DNA of 64,000 nucleotides, taken from a virus. This document shows, in pieces, positions 1 through 7,559 of the stretch. Position numbers and translations under genes: made by a program. The notes beneath the pieces were generated by a model. That model was given only the letters and a program-made list of their open reading frames with translations, did no database searches and was not told the origin of the DNA. The DNA is taken from positions 1-64,000 of IMG/VR virus record IMGVR_UViG_3300042320_001961; one strand, written 5' to 3'. How positions within the stretch are numbered: position 1 is the stretch's first letter; each line of letters opens with the position of its first letter.

Positions 1-1063
1 CGGTTAAGATGATGGGAAGGATGGTGGCGCTTGAGTGTTCTTTGGTGTACTCCTCAATATGGTTGAAAATACATTTAAAGCAGGTACCGCCACCGCCGAT
101 CAGTTTGAAGTCGGACAGGATGTTTTCGACGGCGCAGACATGGTGGAGGCGTGTGTCGAAACAGAAGGCTTCGCCGCAGATTGAATCGACACTCTTGACC
201 GCGCCGTGGATTTCAGACATAAAGTCGGTCAGAAGCTGTTCATCAATCGAGCCTGAGACGTCGATGTAGATCAGGACGTGAACTTGGTTCCCAGAAAAGT
301 CATCCAGGTACAGACCATTGTACACATGGCGCCGATCATAACCGGAGAAATCCGTCCTCGACTCGGTAATGTACTTGTAGAGGATAGTGCGCCAGTCGAT
401 TGTAGGTTCGAGAAGTTCGGCAAACACTCGCTCTAAAGTTGCCCCCATCGAGCCCGCCTTCTTCATACGAGCGATGGTAGCCGCCTTGGCCATGGCGTCT
501 TTCCAGTCGATCCCGCTGTCGCCCTGGCCGTCTCCATCACCTTCACCTTCACCCTCACCCTCACCCTCACCTTCCGGATTACCATTAAACAGGCAAGCAT
601 TCACCTGAGTAATACCGTATTTCTGTTGAAGGTGCTTGGGATTCTCTGCCTGCTTCTGCTTGATAATCGAGTAGATCTCTCGCACGCTCAAGTGCTTCAG
701 ATCGTCGTCTCTGATCGCACCATCGGTAAGCTTGATGTTGTTCTCGTCGCAGATTCCATTGACGACAATATCTGCAGCGATGTTTGAGATCGCCGGGTCG
801 TTCATGGAGATATCTTTCATCCGAGGAACATGCAGCAACGCAGCATGCAGCACCTCGTGGATCAGAACACCTTGAAAGGTTTCGTCGTCAAGGGTATCTG
901 AAAATTCTTTGTTGAAAAAGATTGACTGGCCGTTTGTAGAGGCAGTAGGAATGTTTTCGCTTTCTTTCACTTGGGCATGAAATAGCAAAGTGCCGAAGAA
1001 CGGGGAGTTTTTGAGCAGCTTTACCCGGGACTTGATGACTCGTTCGGCGATTGGAGGTGCCAT
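1..1063 (-). CDS. VWA/metallopeptidase-like protein, 3' end cut off
   Basis: This open frame starts at an ATG at 1061-1063 and runs without a stop to the window edge, giving 354 residues. A zinc-binding HEVLH motif sits at residues 69-73, as in the predicted metallopeptidases that pair with MoxR ATPases (COG3864/DUF2201-like). A Gly-Glu-rich linker (about 164-180) separates it from a C-terminal VWA-type domain with the metal-site motif DVSGS at 266-270. The family usually acts beside a MoxR-type AAA+ protein, and such a gene lies directly upstream here (1138-2142, same strand), so the two probably form one chaperone or protein-remodelling unit. The frame stops within a VWA core strand (ends PIILT), so only a short C-terminal part should be missing. 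Domain assignment is from motifs; the substrate is unknown. Confidence 0.85.
   Translation of the reverse strand, partial: MAPPIAERVIKSRVKLLKNSPFFGTLLFHAQVKESENIPTASTNGQSIFFNKEFSDTLDDETFQGVLIHEVLHAALLHVPRMKDISMNDPAISNIAADIVVNGICDENNIKLTDGAIRDDDLKHLSVREIYSIIKQKQAENPKHLQQKYGITQVNACLFNGNPEGEGEGEGEGEGDGDGQGDSGIDWKDAMAKAATIARMKKAGSMGATLERVFAELLEPTIDWRTILYKYITESRTDFSGYDRRHVYNGLYLDDFSGNQVHVLIYIDVSGSIDEQLLTDFMSEIHGAVKSVDSICGEAFCFDTRLHHVCAVENILSDFKLIGGGGTCFKCIFNHIEEYTKEHSSATILPIILT
524..583 (-). repeat. Gly-Glu/Gly-Asp linker repeat
   Basis: A hexameric DNA repeat (ctcacc-type on the plus strand) encodes alternating Gly-Glu then Gly-Asp residues between the HExxH and VWA halves of the metallopeptidase-like protein. 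It is in frame and looks like a flexible acidic linker. It is not an array with spacers. Confidence 0.8.
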
Positions 1064-1101
1064 GTTGGGGAGGAGTGACAGGTGTACAAACTTGAGAAGG
1101 A

Positions 1102-1120
1102 GGGCGGGATTTCCCCGCCC
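1102..1120 (-). other. intercistronic GC-rich hairpin
   Basis: A perfect 7-bp inverted repeat, GGGCGGG against CCCGCCC with a 5-nt loop, lies between the MoxR stop and the metallopeptidase-like start. On the minus strand it is followed by TCCTTCTC rather than a clean T run. It may be a weak or partial terminator or an mRNA-stability stem. Confidence 0.4.
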
Positions 1121-1137
1121 CCTAGCCAGTGAAACGC

Positions 1138-2142
1138 TCAATTGAGCAGCTTGGCGTACCGAGCCATGAAGGACTGGAGGTCTTTGTCTTTGTTGACCTT
1201 GACGGCGAAGTTCTCGAACATGCCTTTGGCGGACAGGGCAGTAATCGCGTCGTAGAAGAACACGCCGAGGTAGTCTTCGGTTGTCGCTCCAACGAGCCAT
1301 TTGGCTGCGTTGAAATAGTTGTCCACGGTCTCGGAGCGTGCCACCAGCGCACCAGTAACCGCATAGACCATGCTGGGTTCGTTGGGCATCTTGACAGACA
1401 TGTCGCCGTTCAAGACTTTCTCCACGGCAGGCAGTTTGCTGTAGATCTTGATGAAGGTTTTGAATTCGGCTGCAGCACCGTCACCCACTGCCGCGTCAAC
1501 GCTCAGGCCGATCTTGAGAAGGTCGGAAGCGTATCCCCAGCTCCGGGGGCTGGGCCAGGCGATGGCGTCTTTGCTGAACCTGTGGAGGGAGTCGGGGCGG
1601 AAGTTCAGGTAGGAAATGATTTCTTCCCGGATGCCATGCTTGATCGCGTAGGTCTTCCAGGAGTTCAGGTCGTGCTCGATAGTGAAGTGCAGGAAGCGGT
1701 TGGTGAGAGGGGCGGGCATTTGGTTGACTGCAGCCCGGTCCTCGACACGGTTACCGGCAGAGAAAACGAACCAGTCATCGGAAACGACATAGTCTCCCAC
1801 ACGGCGGTCCAGGACGAGCTGCATGGCCACGTTCTGAATGGCCGGGGGAGCGAGGTTGATCTCATCCAGGAAGAGGATACCCCTCCCGGACTGGGGGAGA
1901 AAGCTGGGGGGAGCGAAGTGGGCGATCCCTTCCTTGACGTAGGGAAGGCCGCGAATATCAGTGGGGGCGAGCTGGCTGAGGCGTACGTCGATCACCTCCA
2001 TGCCGTTCTGTTCGGCCACTTGCTGAACGATTGAGCTTTTGCCGATTCCAGGTGCGCCCCACATCATCACAGCGTGGTGAATATTCCCCGAGATCAGGGA
2101 TTGCAGGGTTTTGGCTGCTTCGGAGACGTTGAGTGTGAGCAT
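1138..2142 (-). CDS. MoxR-type AAA+ ATPase
   Basis: A 334-residue AAA+ ATPase of the MoxR type. The Walker A motif GAPGIGKSS is at residues 29-37 and Walker B (GILFLDEIN) at about 88-96, followed by an arginine-containing sensor region around 'PLTNRFLHF'. MoxR proteins use ATP to remodel partner proteins, normally together with a VWA-domain protein; the next gene downstream (1-1063) is such a partner with an added HExxH motif. The start is the ATG at 2140-2142, preceded by an inverted repeat ending flush with the start. An antisense frame of 301 codons over the same bases is a shadow. The role in infection is unknown; activation or assembly of a metalloprotein or virion protein are possibilities. 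Confidence 0.9.
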   Translation of the reverse strand: MLTLNVSEAAKTLQSLISGNIHHAVMMWGAPGIGKSSIVQQVAEQNGMEVIDVRLSQLAPTDIRGLPYVKEGIAHFAPPSFLPQSGRGILFLDEINLAPPAIQNVAMQLVLDRRVGDYVVSDDWFVFSAGNRVEDRAAVNQMPAPLTNRFLHFTIEHDLNSWKTYAIKHGIREEIISYLNFRPDSLHRFSKDAIAWPSPRSWGYASDLLKIGLSVDAAVGDGAAAEFKTFIKIYSKLPAVEKVLNGDMSVKMPNEPSMVYAVTGALVARSETVDNYFNAAKWLVGATTEDYLGVFFYDAITALSAKGMFENFAVKVNKDKDLQSFMARYAKLLN

Positions 2143-2143
2143 T

Positions 2144-2178
2144 GGGTGAGGGGTTTTCCTCTCGGGACCTCCTCACCC
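2144..2178 (-). promoter_or_regulatory. inverted repeat at the MoxR start
   Basis: An 8-bp perfect inverted repeat (GGGTGAGG / CCTCACCC) with a 19-nt loop ends one base before the MoxR start codon. The loop and its flank hold the only purine-rich Shine-Dalgarno-like bases (GAGAGGAAA). The stem could modulate initiation or could be the end of a transcription unit for hsp20. Seen in sequence; the role is inference. Confidence 0.4.
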
Positions 2179-2189
2179 TAACACACGCG

Positions 2190-2561
2190 TCAGGTAACTG
2201 CAATGGTCGTTGCGTCCTGTGTCTGGACCGTCACATACAGTAACCCGTCAGCCATGGTCGCACTTTTGACGGTGGCGGAGGACGGCATGGGGAAACTGAT
2301 GGAGAAGGGGGCGACACGCGCTCCTGCCATCACGTACGAGGAGTAGTCCCTGGTGGTGTCGGACGATACATCCAAACGCCCCGGAGAAACACTAACTTTA
2401 ACATCTTCTTTCTTGAATCCCGGCAAAGCGATTTCGTACACAATCTGATCATCGCAAACTTTCGCATTATGGCGAGGGACTGTTGCGCCTCCTCGCACTA
2501 CAGGAACAGAACTCATGCCGTCAAGGGCGCGGAGAAGGGAAACTGCGGTCTGGGGTAACAT
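2190..2561 (-). CDS. hsp20: small heat-shock protein (Hsp20)
   Basis: A 123-residue protein with an alpha-crystallin-like core. The region 'YEIALPGFKKEDVKVSVS' followed by a beta segment and 'DGLLYVTV' near the C-terminus matches the family. Small heat-shock proteins hold unfolding proteins in an ATP-independent way; hsp20 genes are a common feature of cyanophage genomes. It lies upstream of and in line with the MoxR and metallopeptidase-like genes, suggesting a small protein-quality module. A host-like extended -10 (TGCTATGAT, 2617-2625) lies about 55 nt upstream of the ATG. The length is short but within the phage range. Confidence 0.9.
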   Translation of the reverse strand: MLPQTAVSLLRALDGMSSVPVVRGGATVPRHNAKVCDDQIVYEIALPGFKKEDVKVSVSPGRLDVSSDTTRDYSSYVMAGARVAPFSISFPMPSSATVKSATMADGLLYVTVQTQDATTIAVT

Positions 2562-2616
2562 GTGATAAGGGGATTGAAATCAAGCGCCAGGAGAACCCGG
2601 CAACAAGATTTCACCG

Positions 2617-2625
2617 ATCATAGCA
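2617..2625 (-). promoter_or_regulatory. host-like extended -10 promoter for hsp20
   Basis: On the minus strand TGCTATGAT fits the extended -10 pattern TGnTATnnT in the 103-bp gap between the endolysin stop and the hsp20 start. No convincing -35 is seen. The position suits transcription of hsp20 and the two genes after it. Confidence 0.45.
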
Positions 2626-2664
2626 CGGAACCCGGTTCGGTCGACCTCCCGTCACAAGTCGGGA

Positions 2665-3954
2665 TTACCGCACTAAGATCATGCCCCAGCCGCTGCCGCT
2701 GCCTTCTACCATCCACCTGGGCTCGAAATTCTTGAAACTGTAACGCAGGCGGAAACCGTTTTGTGAGCCGAGGAAGCCACCGTACACAAGATCGGCATCC
2801 CCCCACGGGTCGTTGACAATATACTGCGATTTTTCCACATCGACACCGATGATCACGCACCAATGCCCGCCCCCGGACGGGGCGGTAACCGGCCCTTTGT
2901 GAAGGTAGCCTACTGGCACAGGAATATCTTTCTCGAGTTGTGCGATTACATCTTTACGTGTAAGATTCTGCCTGAAAGTGGCGTGAATACCTAGATCGCG
3001 CAAGGCGCGGACTTGGGCGGTGGAGTTGGTAGTATCGCCGTACTTGAATACGTATTTTGTCATGTAGAGGTCGTCTGCTCCTCTATTTCCGCCCAAGCAC
3101 CCCGGCTTTAAGAACTCTGCCGACATCGCACAACTGGAGCTAAAGCACATCCTCGCTCCATGATTAGTGACCGAATCAAGTTGCGTGTAGTACGGTACGT
3201 TTAGCAGGACAAGTTTATTGTCCGGTTGATGGATTTCCGGCTTACCTGGGGCTACAATATCCCAATGCGGCTTGTAGATATACCAGGTCCCCGCACCATA
3301 ATCAATAGTTACTTTGATATGGGCGCCTTCATCCACTGAATCAGTAATGGTATAAGACCGCCCTTTCGGGACTTGCACTACCTGTTGTGGGGTAAGTTCA
3401 AAAGACTGCAGCGGCTCTTTCTTGAGCAAAGTGTCAACCTTCGCGGTCATTAACCTTTTGTCTGATTTGAATTTCTCCAAGCCGGACGACCACAACGCGC
3501 CTTCGGCTGTCCGCCTGCGTTTTAGGCCTTCTTCGACATTCGATCCCGGGTTTCGATAAAGCAGCAATGCTTCAGGTACTCGTTCCCAGTCCTTATCCCT
3601 TAAATAACGGCTTATGGTCGTGAAGTTCGGGGAGTTATAAAATCCGGCCCCTAGGTTGTATGAGAAGGACAGCAACGCCCCAATCTGCTCTTCAGACATC
3701 GAAGCAGCGTGAGGAAGTTTTAAAACTGCGGGCAAAAAAGCTGTTTGTAGCTGATGCTCGAGTAGCGAATCAGCTTCCTGCTGAGTAATTTTATCTCCTT
3801 TCTTAAAAGGTTTTCCCTGCCTATCTTTGGTACTGCCCCAACCAATTGTCCAAGGCTCACCGCCCGTCTTAGGGTCCGGATACGCAGTTAAATGGCAACC
3901 TTCAAACCTTTTAATCAGCGCGATTCCCGATTGGGGAATCTTTCTCGTCGTCAT
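2665..3954 (-). CDS. endolysin: GH24 lysozyme plus C39-like peptidase
   Basis: A 429-residue protein with two enzymatic halves. Residues about 10-165 match GH24 (T4-type) lysozyme: the catalytic Glu is in 'IKRFEG' (E18), Asp is D27 and the Thr is in 'WTIGWGS'. These cut the glycan strands of peptidoglycan. A beta-rich segment (about 185-245) follows. Residues about 255-400 look like a C39-type papain-fold peptidase: Cys in 'RMCFSSSCAM' (C270), His in 'GGHWCVI' (H364) and Asp in 'NDPWG' (D382). It overlaps by 44 nt the gene for a small membrane protein that could serve as holin or spanin, consistent with a lysis cassette. The C39 half could cut peptide crosslinks; that target is inferred. Confidence 0.85.
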   Translation of the reverse strand: MTTRKIPQSGIALIKRFEGCHLTAYPDPKTGGEPWTIGWGSTKDRQGKPFKKGDKITQQEADSLLEHQLQTAFLPAVLKLPHAASMSEEQIGALLSFSYNLGAGFYNSPNFTTISRYLRDKDWERVPEALLLYRNPGSNVEEGLKRRRTAEGALWSSGLEKFKSDKRLMTAKVDTLLKKEPLQSFELTPQQVVQVPKGRSYTITDSVDEGAHIKVTIDYGAGTWYIYKPHWDIVAPGKPEIHQPDNKLVLLNVPYYTQLDSVTNHGARMCFSSSCAMSAEFLKPGCLGGNRGADDLYMTKYVFKYGDTTNSTAQVRALRDLGIHATFRQNLTRKDVIAQLEKDIPVPVGYLHKGPVTAPSGGGHWCVIIGVDVEKSQYIVNDPWGDADLVYGGFLGSQNGFRLRYSFKNFEPRWMVEGSGSGWGMILVR

Positions 3955-4312
3955 CGTCGTCGTTGTCGTCTAAGCCCGGGGGGTAACTATGAGCTTTAAA
4001 CACAACTCCGACCACATCGTCACCGTCTTCGATTTCACCGATTTCCGGATGACCTGGACCCGTCTCCATCAGCTTTCTCAACTCGTCTGGGATCCCGTTA
4101 CCACCAGACATTGTGGGTTGTTGAACTCGCGACACGATCCGGTCAAAAAGGTTCTTTTTACCGGCAAAATCCAAGGAGTCCGACTCGATCTCCAGGGTCA
4201 AAGACTTCATCCTGACGCCATGTTCCTGCATTTTCATCGACAAGGCGGCCAGGGCGGCTAAAAGGCCCAAGCCCCAGCTTGAAAAAATGAAAAAATAGAG
4301 GATTAGAGTCAT
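3911..4312 (-). CDS. small membrane protein, possible lysis accessory
   Basis: A 133-residue protein with one clear N-terminal membrane helix (residues about 3-24, 'FFIFSSWGLGLLAALAAL'), then a charged region and a C-terminal Asp-rich tract ('DDNDDDDDE'). A single N-terminal helix with a soluble tail, placed immediately before and overlapping the endolysin, suggests a holin, antiholin or spanin-like role, but no family signature is recognised. The start ATG at 4310-4312 follows a TGATATAAT promoter-like element by about 23 nt. Confidence 0.7.
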   Translation of the reverse strand: MTLILYFFIFSSWGLGLLAALAALSMKMQEHGVRMKSLTLEIESDSLDFAGKKNLFDRIVSRVQQPTMSGGNGIPDELRKLMETGPGHPEIGEIEDGDDVVGVVFKAHSYPPGLDDNDDDDDEKDSPIGNRAD

Positions 4313-4335
4313 GGCAAAGGGGTTTCCAAGCGATT

Positions 4336-4344
4336 ATTATATCA
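4336..4344 (-). promoter_or_regulatory. host-like extended -10 promoter for the lysis pair
   Basis: TGATATAAT on the minus strand is a perfect extended -10 (TGnTATAAT). It overlaps the TGA stop of the upstream gene and ends 23 nt before the ATG of the membrane protein. The same 9-mer in the same arrangement precedes nrdB (26516-26524). Confidence 0.6.
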
Positions 4345-4641
4345 CGATCTGCGAGATCGTGTTCCCGAGCATTTCCATTTGGCGCGGGAAAGGCAGAGAG
4401 GGGTATTTTTATCTTTGCCGGAGCAGTCGTAGCCGTATTGCTTACGTTGTCCTTCTGAGCGGGTGCAGTACCGGTCGCCTTTTGACGTGCCTGGGGCGAT
4501 GGAATAGCCTTTGGCTCCGTAACGAACTTTGCGTTCGCGGCCAGTGTCCGGATCGGTTACTGTTTTGACGTATTTTTTCTCCCCGTACTCCGGCGCTACT
4601 GACCAGCCATCGGGAATTTGACAGTCAAATTCACTCGTCAT
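4342..4641 (-). CDS. small P-x-G-W protein with a phage DUF domain
   Basis: A 99-residue protein. The N-terminus carries the P-x-G-W motif found in five other proteins of this window ('IPDGWSV', residues 9-15). The rest, with 'RKVRYGAKGYSIAPGT', 'GDRYCTRS' and 'LSRAKWKCSG', resembles a small domain widespread in large phages that I believe is catalogued as DUF6321 (not checked). Four conserved Cys could bind metal. It overlaps the preceding gene by 11 nt. The function is unknown; it is probably a virion or DNA-associated protein given its late-type operon. Confidence 0.75.
   Translation of the reverse strand: MTSEFDCQIPDGWSVAPEYGEKKYVKTVTDPDTGRERKVRYGAKGYSIAPGTSKGDRYCTRSEGQRKQYGYDCSGKDKNTPLCLSRAKWKCSGTRSRRS
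4343..4361 (-). other. hairpin at end of the 4342-4641 gene
   Basis: A perfect 8-bp stem, CACGATCT / AGATCGTG with a 3-nt loop, covers the last codons and touches the stop codon. No T run follows on the minus strand; the TATAAT element does. It may separate the structural unit from the lysis unit. Confidence 0.4.
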
Positions 4642-5329
4642 TTAGAGTAGAAGCGTCTTGATTACCGCTTAAGTGTTGGGATTTTGTGATCTTGGGGCCC
4701 AGGGTTCCGCCGGACTGAGTAACATTCCAGCCGTCAGGCACTTTTACCTCTGCGTATTTGGAATCTCCACATTCGGAAGAATCGGAAGACTTAACCTTTA
4801 CACAATTCGGTACTTTTTTACCGTTAAGCTCTTTTTGACCTACCATTTCATATCCGCGCCAGCACGGATCCGGGCCCTGCATTTCCTCGGCAAATACAAC
4901 GTCCCTGTCTTTACCCGTATGCTGCATGTACTGGGCGACAGAATTTAGGTAATCCGAGGCGATCGTGAGTTTTCCCGCTACCCACTCAGGAATATCACTT
5001 GATTCGGTAATTAACGAGTCGATTAAAAGGGCGTTGCGGGCGGCAGACCGTAAGTCGCCCTGTGCCATTTGGCCCTCCGGGTCGTCATGGTCCGTCTCGG
5101 ACTCGCAATACTCTTCATCCATCTCTTCTTTAATGGCTTTATCCCGGACCATTTTCCAGTCATCGCTGTCGTCGTCGTGATCACGACCCTCACCCGTGTC
5201 ATACTTCGACTTGCCCGCACTGCGCAAAGCGGCGGCTATTGCTTGTTTTTGGGGCATGCCTTCCTCCATCAACTTACTTATGTTATGGGCGATTACGTCT
5301 TCGGACGTACCGGACTTTAAAGGTGACAT
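4631..5329 (-). CDS. unknown P-x-G-W protein, likely virion-associated
   Basis: A 232-residue acidic protein. The N-terminus has a helical module 'LMEEGMPQKQAIAAAL' that recurs in the next gene upstream. The centre has 'GYEMVGQKELNGKKVPNC', a motif I associate with T4-like head and structural proteins. The C-terminal 35 residues begin with the P-x-G-W motif ('VPDGWNV'). The start ATG directly abuts the TAA of the 5330-7345 gene (TAAATG), so translation is probably coupled. The role is not recognised; a capsid-internal or scaffold-like role is a guess from the motifs. Confidence 0.75.
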   Translation of the reverse strand: MSPLKSGTSEDVIAHNISKLMEEGMPQKQAIAAALRSAGKSKYDTGEGRDHDDDSDDWKMVRDKAIKEEMDEEYCESETDHDDPEGQMAQGDLRSAARNALLIDSLITESSDIPEWVAGKLTIASDYLNSVAQYMQHTGKDRDVVFAEEMQGPDPCWRGYEMVGQKELNGKKVPNCVKVKSSDSSECGDSKYAEVKVPDGWNVTQSGGTLGPKITKSQHLSGNQDASTLNDE

Positions 5330-7345
5330 TTACTTAATAGGATGAGCGGATCTCATGCGGACAACTTGCCTCACCGCTTCGGCAAATCTCCCGTACTCGG
5401 AATTATCCGAGGTTTTCTTACCCAGTTTGGGGGCTTTACTTTTCGGCTTAACTCCTGTCTCTTTCCTAATCTGGGCGAGAGCTTGACTAGAAGACATGCC
5501 CTCGTTCATAAGCTCTTTTATTCTGTTTTTGTTATCACTGCTTTTTCTCTTTTTCTCCTGGGGAGTGAATTTGGCGAGAATGTCGGGAAGCTTGTTTCTT
5601 ATGAAATCACCCATCTCCTCCTCTTGGGCGAGAGGAGAATTCTCCATCCTCCGTTGAAGTTCGTTAGCCTTTTGAACATCCGCTAAAACTCTCTCACCCC
5701 TTTTCCTGATCGCAGACTCTGCAATTTTTTTCTGAGCGCCGAAGCCTTTGCCCGAGGTAGCGGGCTTAGATTTACGACCAAGACGTTCTTCGGGCAAGGC
5801 TTCTCGGGTAGGTGCAGGCGCCTCTTGCTCTTGACTTGGGGGTTCTGGCTCCGGCTGTTGTTCACTCGGAGCAGGTGCTTGCTGACTTTCACCCGGCGCT
5901 TTCTCTTCCTCCGGCAAAGCGATATTCAGTCCGAACTTTTTGTTAATAGCGTCTATAGCGGACTTTTTGTCGACATCAAACTCTTGAGAAAGCTCTTCAA
6001 GGGTATCTTCTGCCACGAACTGTAGGTCGTCATCAGTAAGGTCAACAGACCTGGGCATAATTTTACCTTCTTTGCGGGCAACTTGCTGAGCCCGAGCCAG
6101 GGCATCTTTTTTCTGCTGTATGAACTTAGCGCGAAATAGGTTAACAGCTTGTTCCGGCGAAGCTTTGATGCCAGTATCCGCTTCTTGCTCGGGTCCTTCC
6201 AAGTCGGCAGGGGTTTCTTCCGAAATTGCTTTATCCTCCTCGATTTCTCTTTCTCTGGTTTCTTTACGAGCGATTTCTTCCCGCTTCTGCTGTGCTTTTT
6301 CTTGTCTTAACTGTTGCTTTTCTTGTTCTTGCTGTTTACCCTTTTCAATGTCAGTATCCCGCGCTTGCGCCTTGGCCGAACCGGGCAGCGGAGCAGCTCC
6401 TCTCTTACCTTTACCGGCTAAGCGGTCAATATAATCTCTAAGCTCTTCTCTTTGCCTGCCGCCGCTCGACTTCACCAAGTCGAACATTTCCTGCAGCGAT
6501 TTCGCCCATTCCGCAGGATCCATATCGTCCTTAGCGGCCATAAGCGCATCGATTTTTTCTTGCTGCTCGGAAGTAGGTTCGGCCGGTTTCCCCAACTCTT
6601 TGATGCGTCTTTGAACAGGGGAGCTGGGATCGATACCTCCCTCTCGTTTGGGGACCGGCTTAGGCTCCGGCTTTTTCTTCGTCTCCGGTCGAGAGGGTTT
6701 CGTCCCCTTCTGCTCGTCTACTTCAACATCACTTTTAATATCGCCAGGCTTAATAGGTTCTTGGCCGTCTTCTCTTCTCTGCCTGGTGGTTGTTTCATCT
6801 ACGCCCGTACCGGATCTAGCCCAGGTCTCAGGCATGCCCATGGCGTCTTTGCCTCTTCCGCCAGGTTGTTTTCTCTGTTGCCGAACGGACATTGCCTTGG
6901 GACCGCGTTCCCTCGGACCAGCAGACTCGCGTTTCTGCGCTCTTTCCTCTTTGTCTACCCCTTCCTCGTCAGGCGACAATCTTTCCCCGGGGTGGCTACC
7001 CACACCCGCCTTGGTCATCACGGCATCGGCAATAGCCATTGCCTCGTTCTCTTTGTACGTGCGGCCGGGATTCTGACCATCCAAGTACGCCCCGACATAG
7101 CCATGACCGCGCTTCATCAGGCTGTTGACAGCCGCCATAAACACATCTTTCTCACTCGCTCCCTGCGAGTCAAGCCGCTTCACATATTCATCAAGTTTTT
7201 CTCTTCCGGCTACAGAACGCTGATACCTACCCTTGCACTTAGGATCTACGCTGCCGTCCGACAGAATACAAGGATTTCGGGTTCGTCTCTGCCCCTTCGG
7301 CGTGACATTCTTAGGTGTGGGGCGCTTTTTTTCCTCGGCAGCCAT
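5330..7345 (-). CDS. large low-complexity charged protein
   Basis: A 671-residue protein rich in Lys, Glu, Gln, Pro and Arg, with long predicted coiled-coil stretches (about 290-420) and a Pro-Gln-Glu-rich part (about 465-515). The N-terminal 140 residues are more globular, with 'RNPCILSDGSVDPKCKGRY' and 'LMKRGHGYVGAYLDG'. The C-terminus holds 'ELMNEGMSSSQALAQI', the same short helical module as at the start of the downstream protein. It is preceded by a GTTGAAAGC element 27 nt upstream of the ATG. Composition suggests a scaffold or internal virion protein; no enzyme motif is visible. Confidence 0.75.
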   Translation of the reverse strand: MAAEEKKRPTPKNVTPKGQRRTRNPCILSDGSVDPKCKGRYQRSVAGREKLDEYVKRLDSQGASEKDVFMAAVNSLMKRGHGYVGAYLDGQNPGRTYKENEAMAIADAVMTKAGVGSHPGERLSPDEEGVDKEERAQKRESAGPRERGPKAMSVRQQRKQPGGRGKDAMGMPETWARSGTGVDETTTRQRREDGQEPIKPGDIKSDVEVDEQKGTKPSRPETKKKPEPKPVPKREGGIDPSSPVQRRIKELGKPAEPTSEQQEKIDALMAAKDDMDPAEWAKSLQEMFDLVKSSGGRQREELRDYIDRLAGKGKRGAAPLPGSAKAQARDTDIEKGKQQEQEKQQLRQEKAQQKREEIARKETREREIEEDKAISEETPADLEGPEQEADTGIKASPEQAVNLFRAKFIQQKKDALARAQQVARKEGKIMPRSVDLTDDDLQFVAEDTLEELSQEFDVDKKSAIDAINKKFGLNIALPEEEKAPGESQQAPAPSEQQPEPEPPSQEQEAPAPTREALPEERLGRKSKPATSGKGFGAQKKIAESAIRKRGERVLADVQKANELQRRMENSPLAQEEEMGDFIRNKLPDILAKFTPQEKKRKSSDNKNRIKELMNEGMSSSQALAQIRKETGVKPKSKAPKLGKKTSDNSEYGRFAEAVRQVVRMRSAHPIK

Positions 7346-7372
7346 TTTAATGGTTTATCCTAAATATAAAAA

Positions 7373-7381
7373 GCTTTCAAC
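7373..7381 (-). promoter_or_regulatory. GTTGAAAGC late-promoter-like element
   Basis: An exact 9-mer on the minus strand, ending 27 nt before the ATG of the 5330-7345 gene; the TGA inside it is the stop codon of the 7377-7559 gene. Confidence 0.65.
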
Positions 7382-7559
7382 TGTCCTGAGTCTTCCACCC
7401 CTCCGGGACTTCGATGTTCAATTTTTTCTCCTCTGACGAGAAGATAGGGTTATCGCCACCTGTCACAGTGGCTTCCTGCTCTTGCTCTTTACGTTTTTCA
7501 GGTTTGTCGCCAGAGACCATACCTTCTCCCCCCGCACGCGCCATATCCATGTTCATCAT
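7377..7559 (-). CDS. 60-residue P-x-G-W protein
   Basis: A tiny hydrophilic protein whose last 11 residues are 'VPEGWKTQDS' preceded by Glu, the P-x-G-W motif at the extreme C-terminus. The rest is Gly, Glu and Lys-rich and looks disordered. Its ATG overlaps the TGA of the 7556-7984 gene (ATGA), a sign of translational coupling. Function unknown. Confidence 0.7.
   Translation of the reverse strand: MMNMDMARAGGEGMVSGDKPEKRKEQEQEATVTGGDNPIFSSEEKKLNIEVPEGWKTQDS

Noticed and set aside
524-583. Short tandem repeat that could suggest a CRISPR or satellite
   Set aside because: It is in frame, six bases long, without spacers, and encodes a Gly-Glu linker.
1129-2034. A 301-codon plus-strand frame opposite the MoxR gene
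   Set aside because: It lies wholly antisense to a clear AAA+ protein with Walker motifs and has no recognisable domain; it is a shadow from codon bias.
6452-7363. A 303-codon plus-strand frame
   Set aside because: Shadow of the low-complexity 671-residue protein; Arg/Phe/Leu-rich composition is what the reverse complement of Lys/Glu-rich codons gives.
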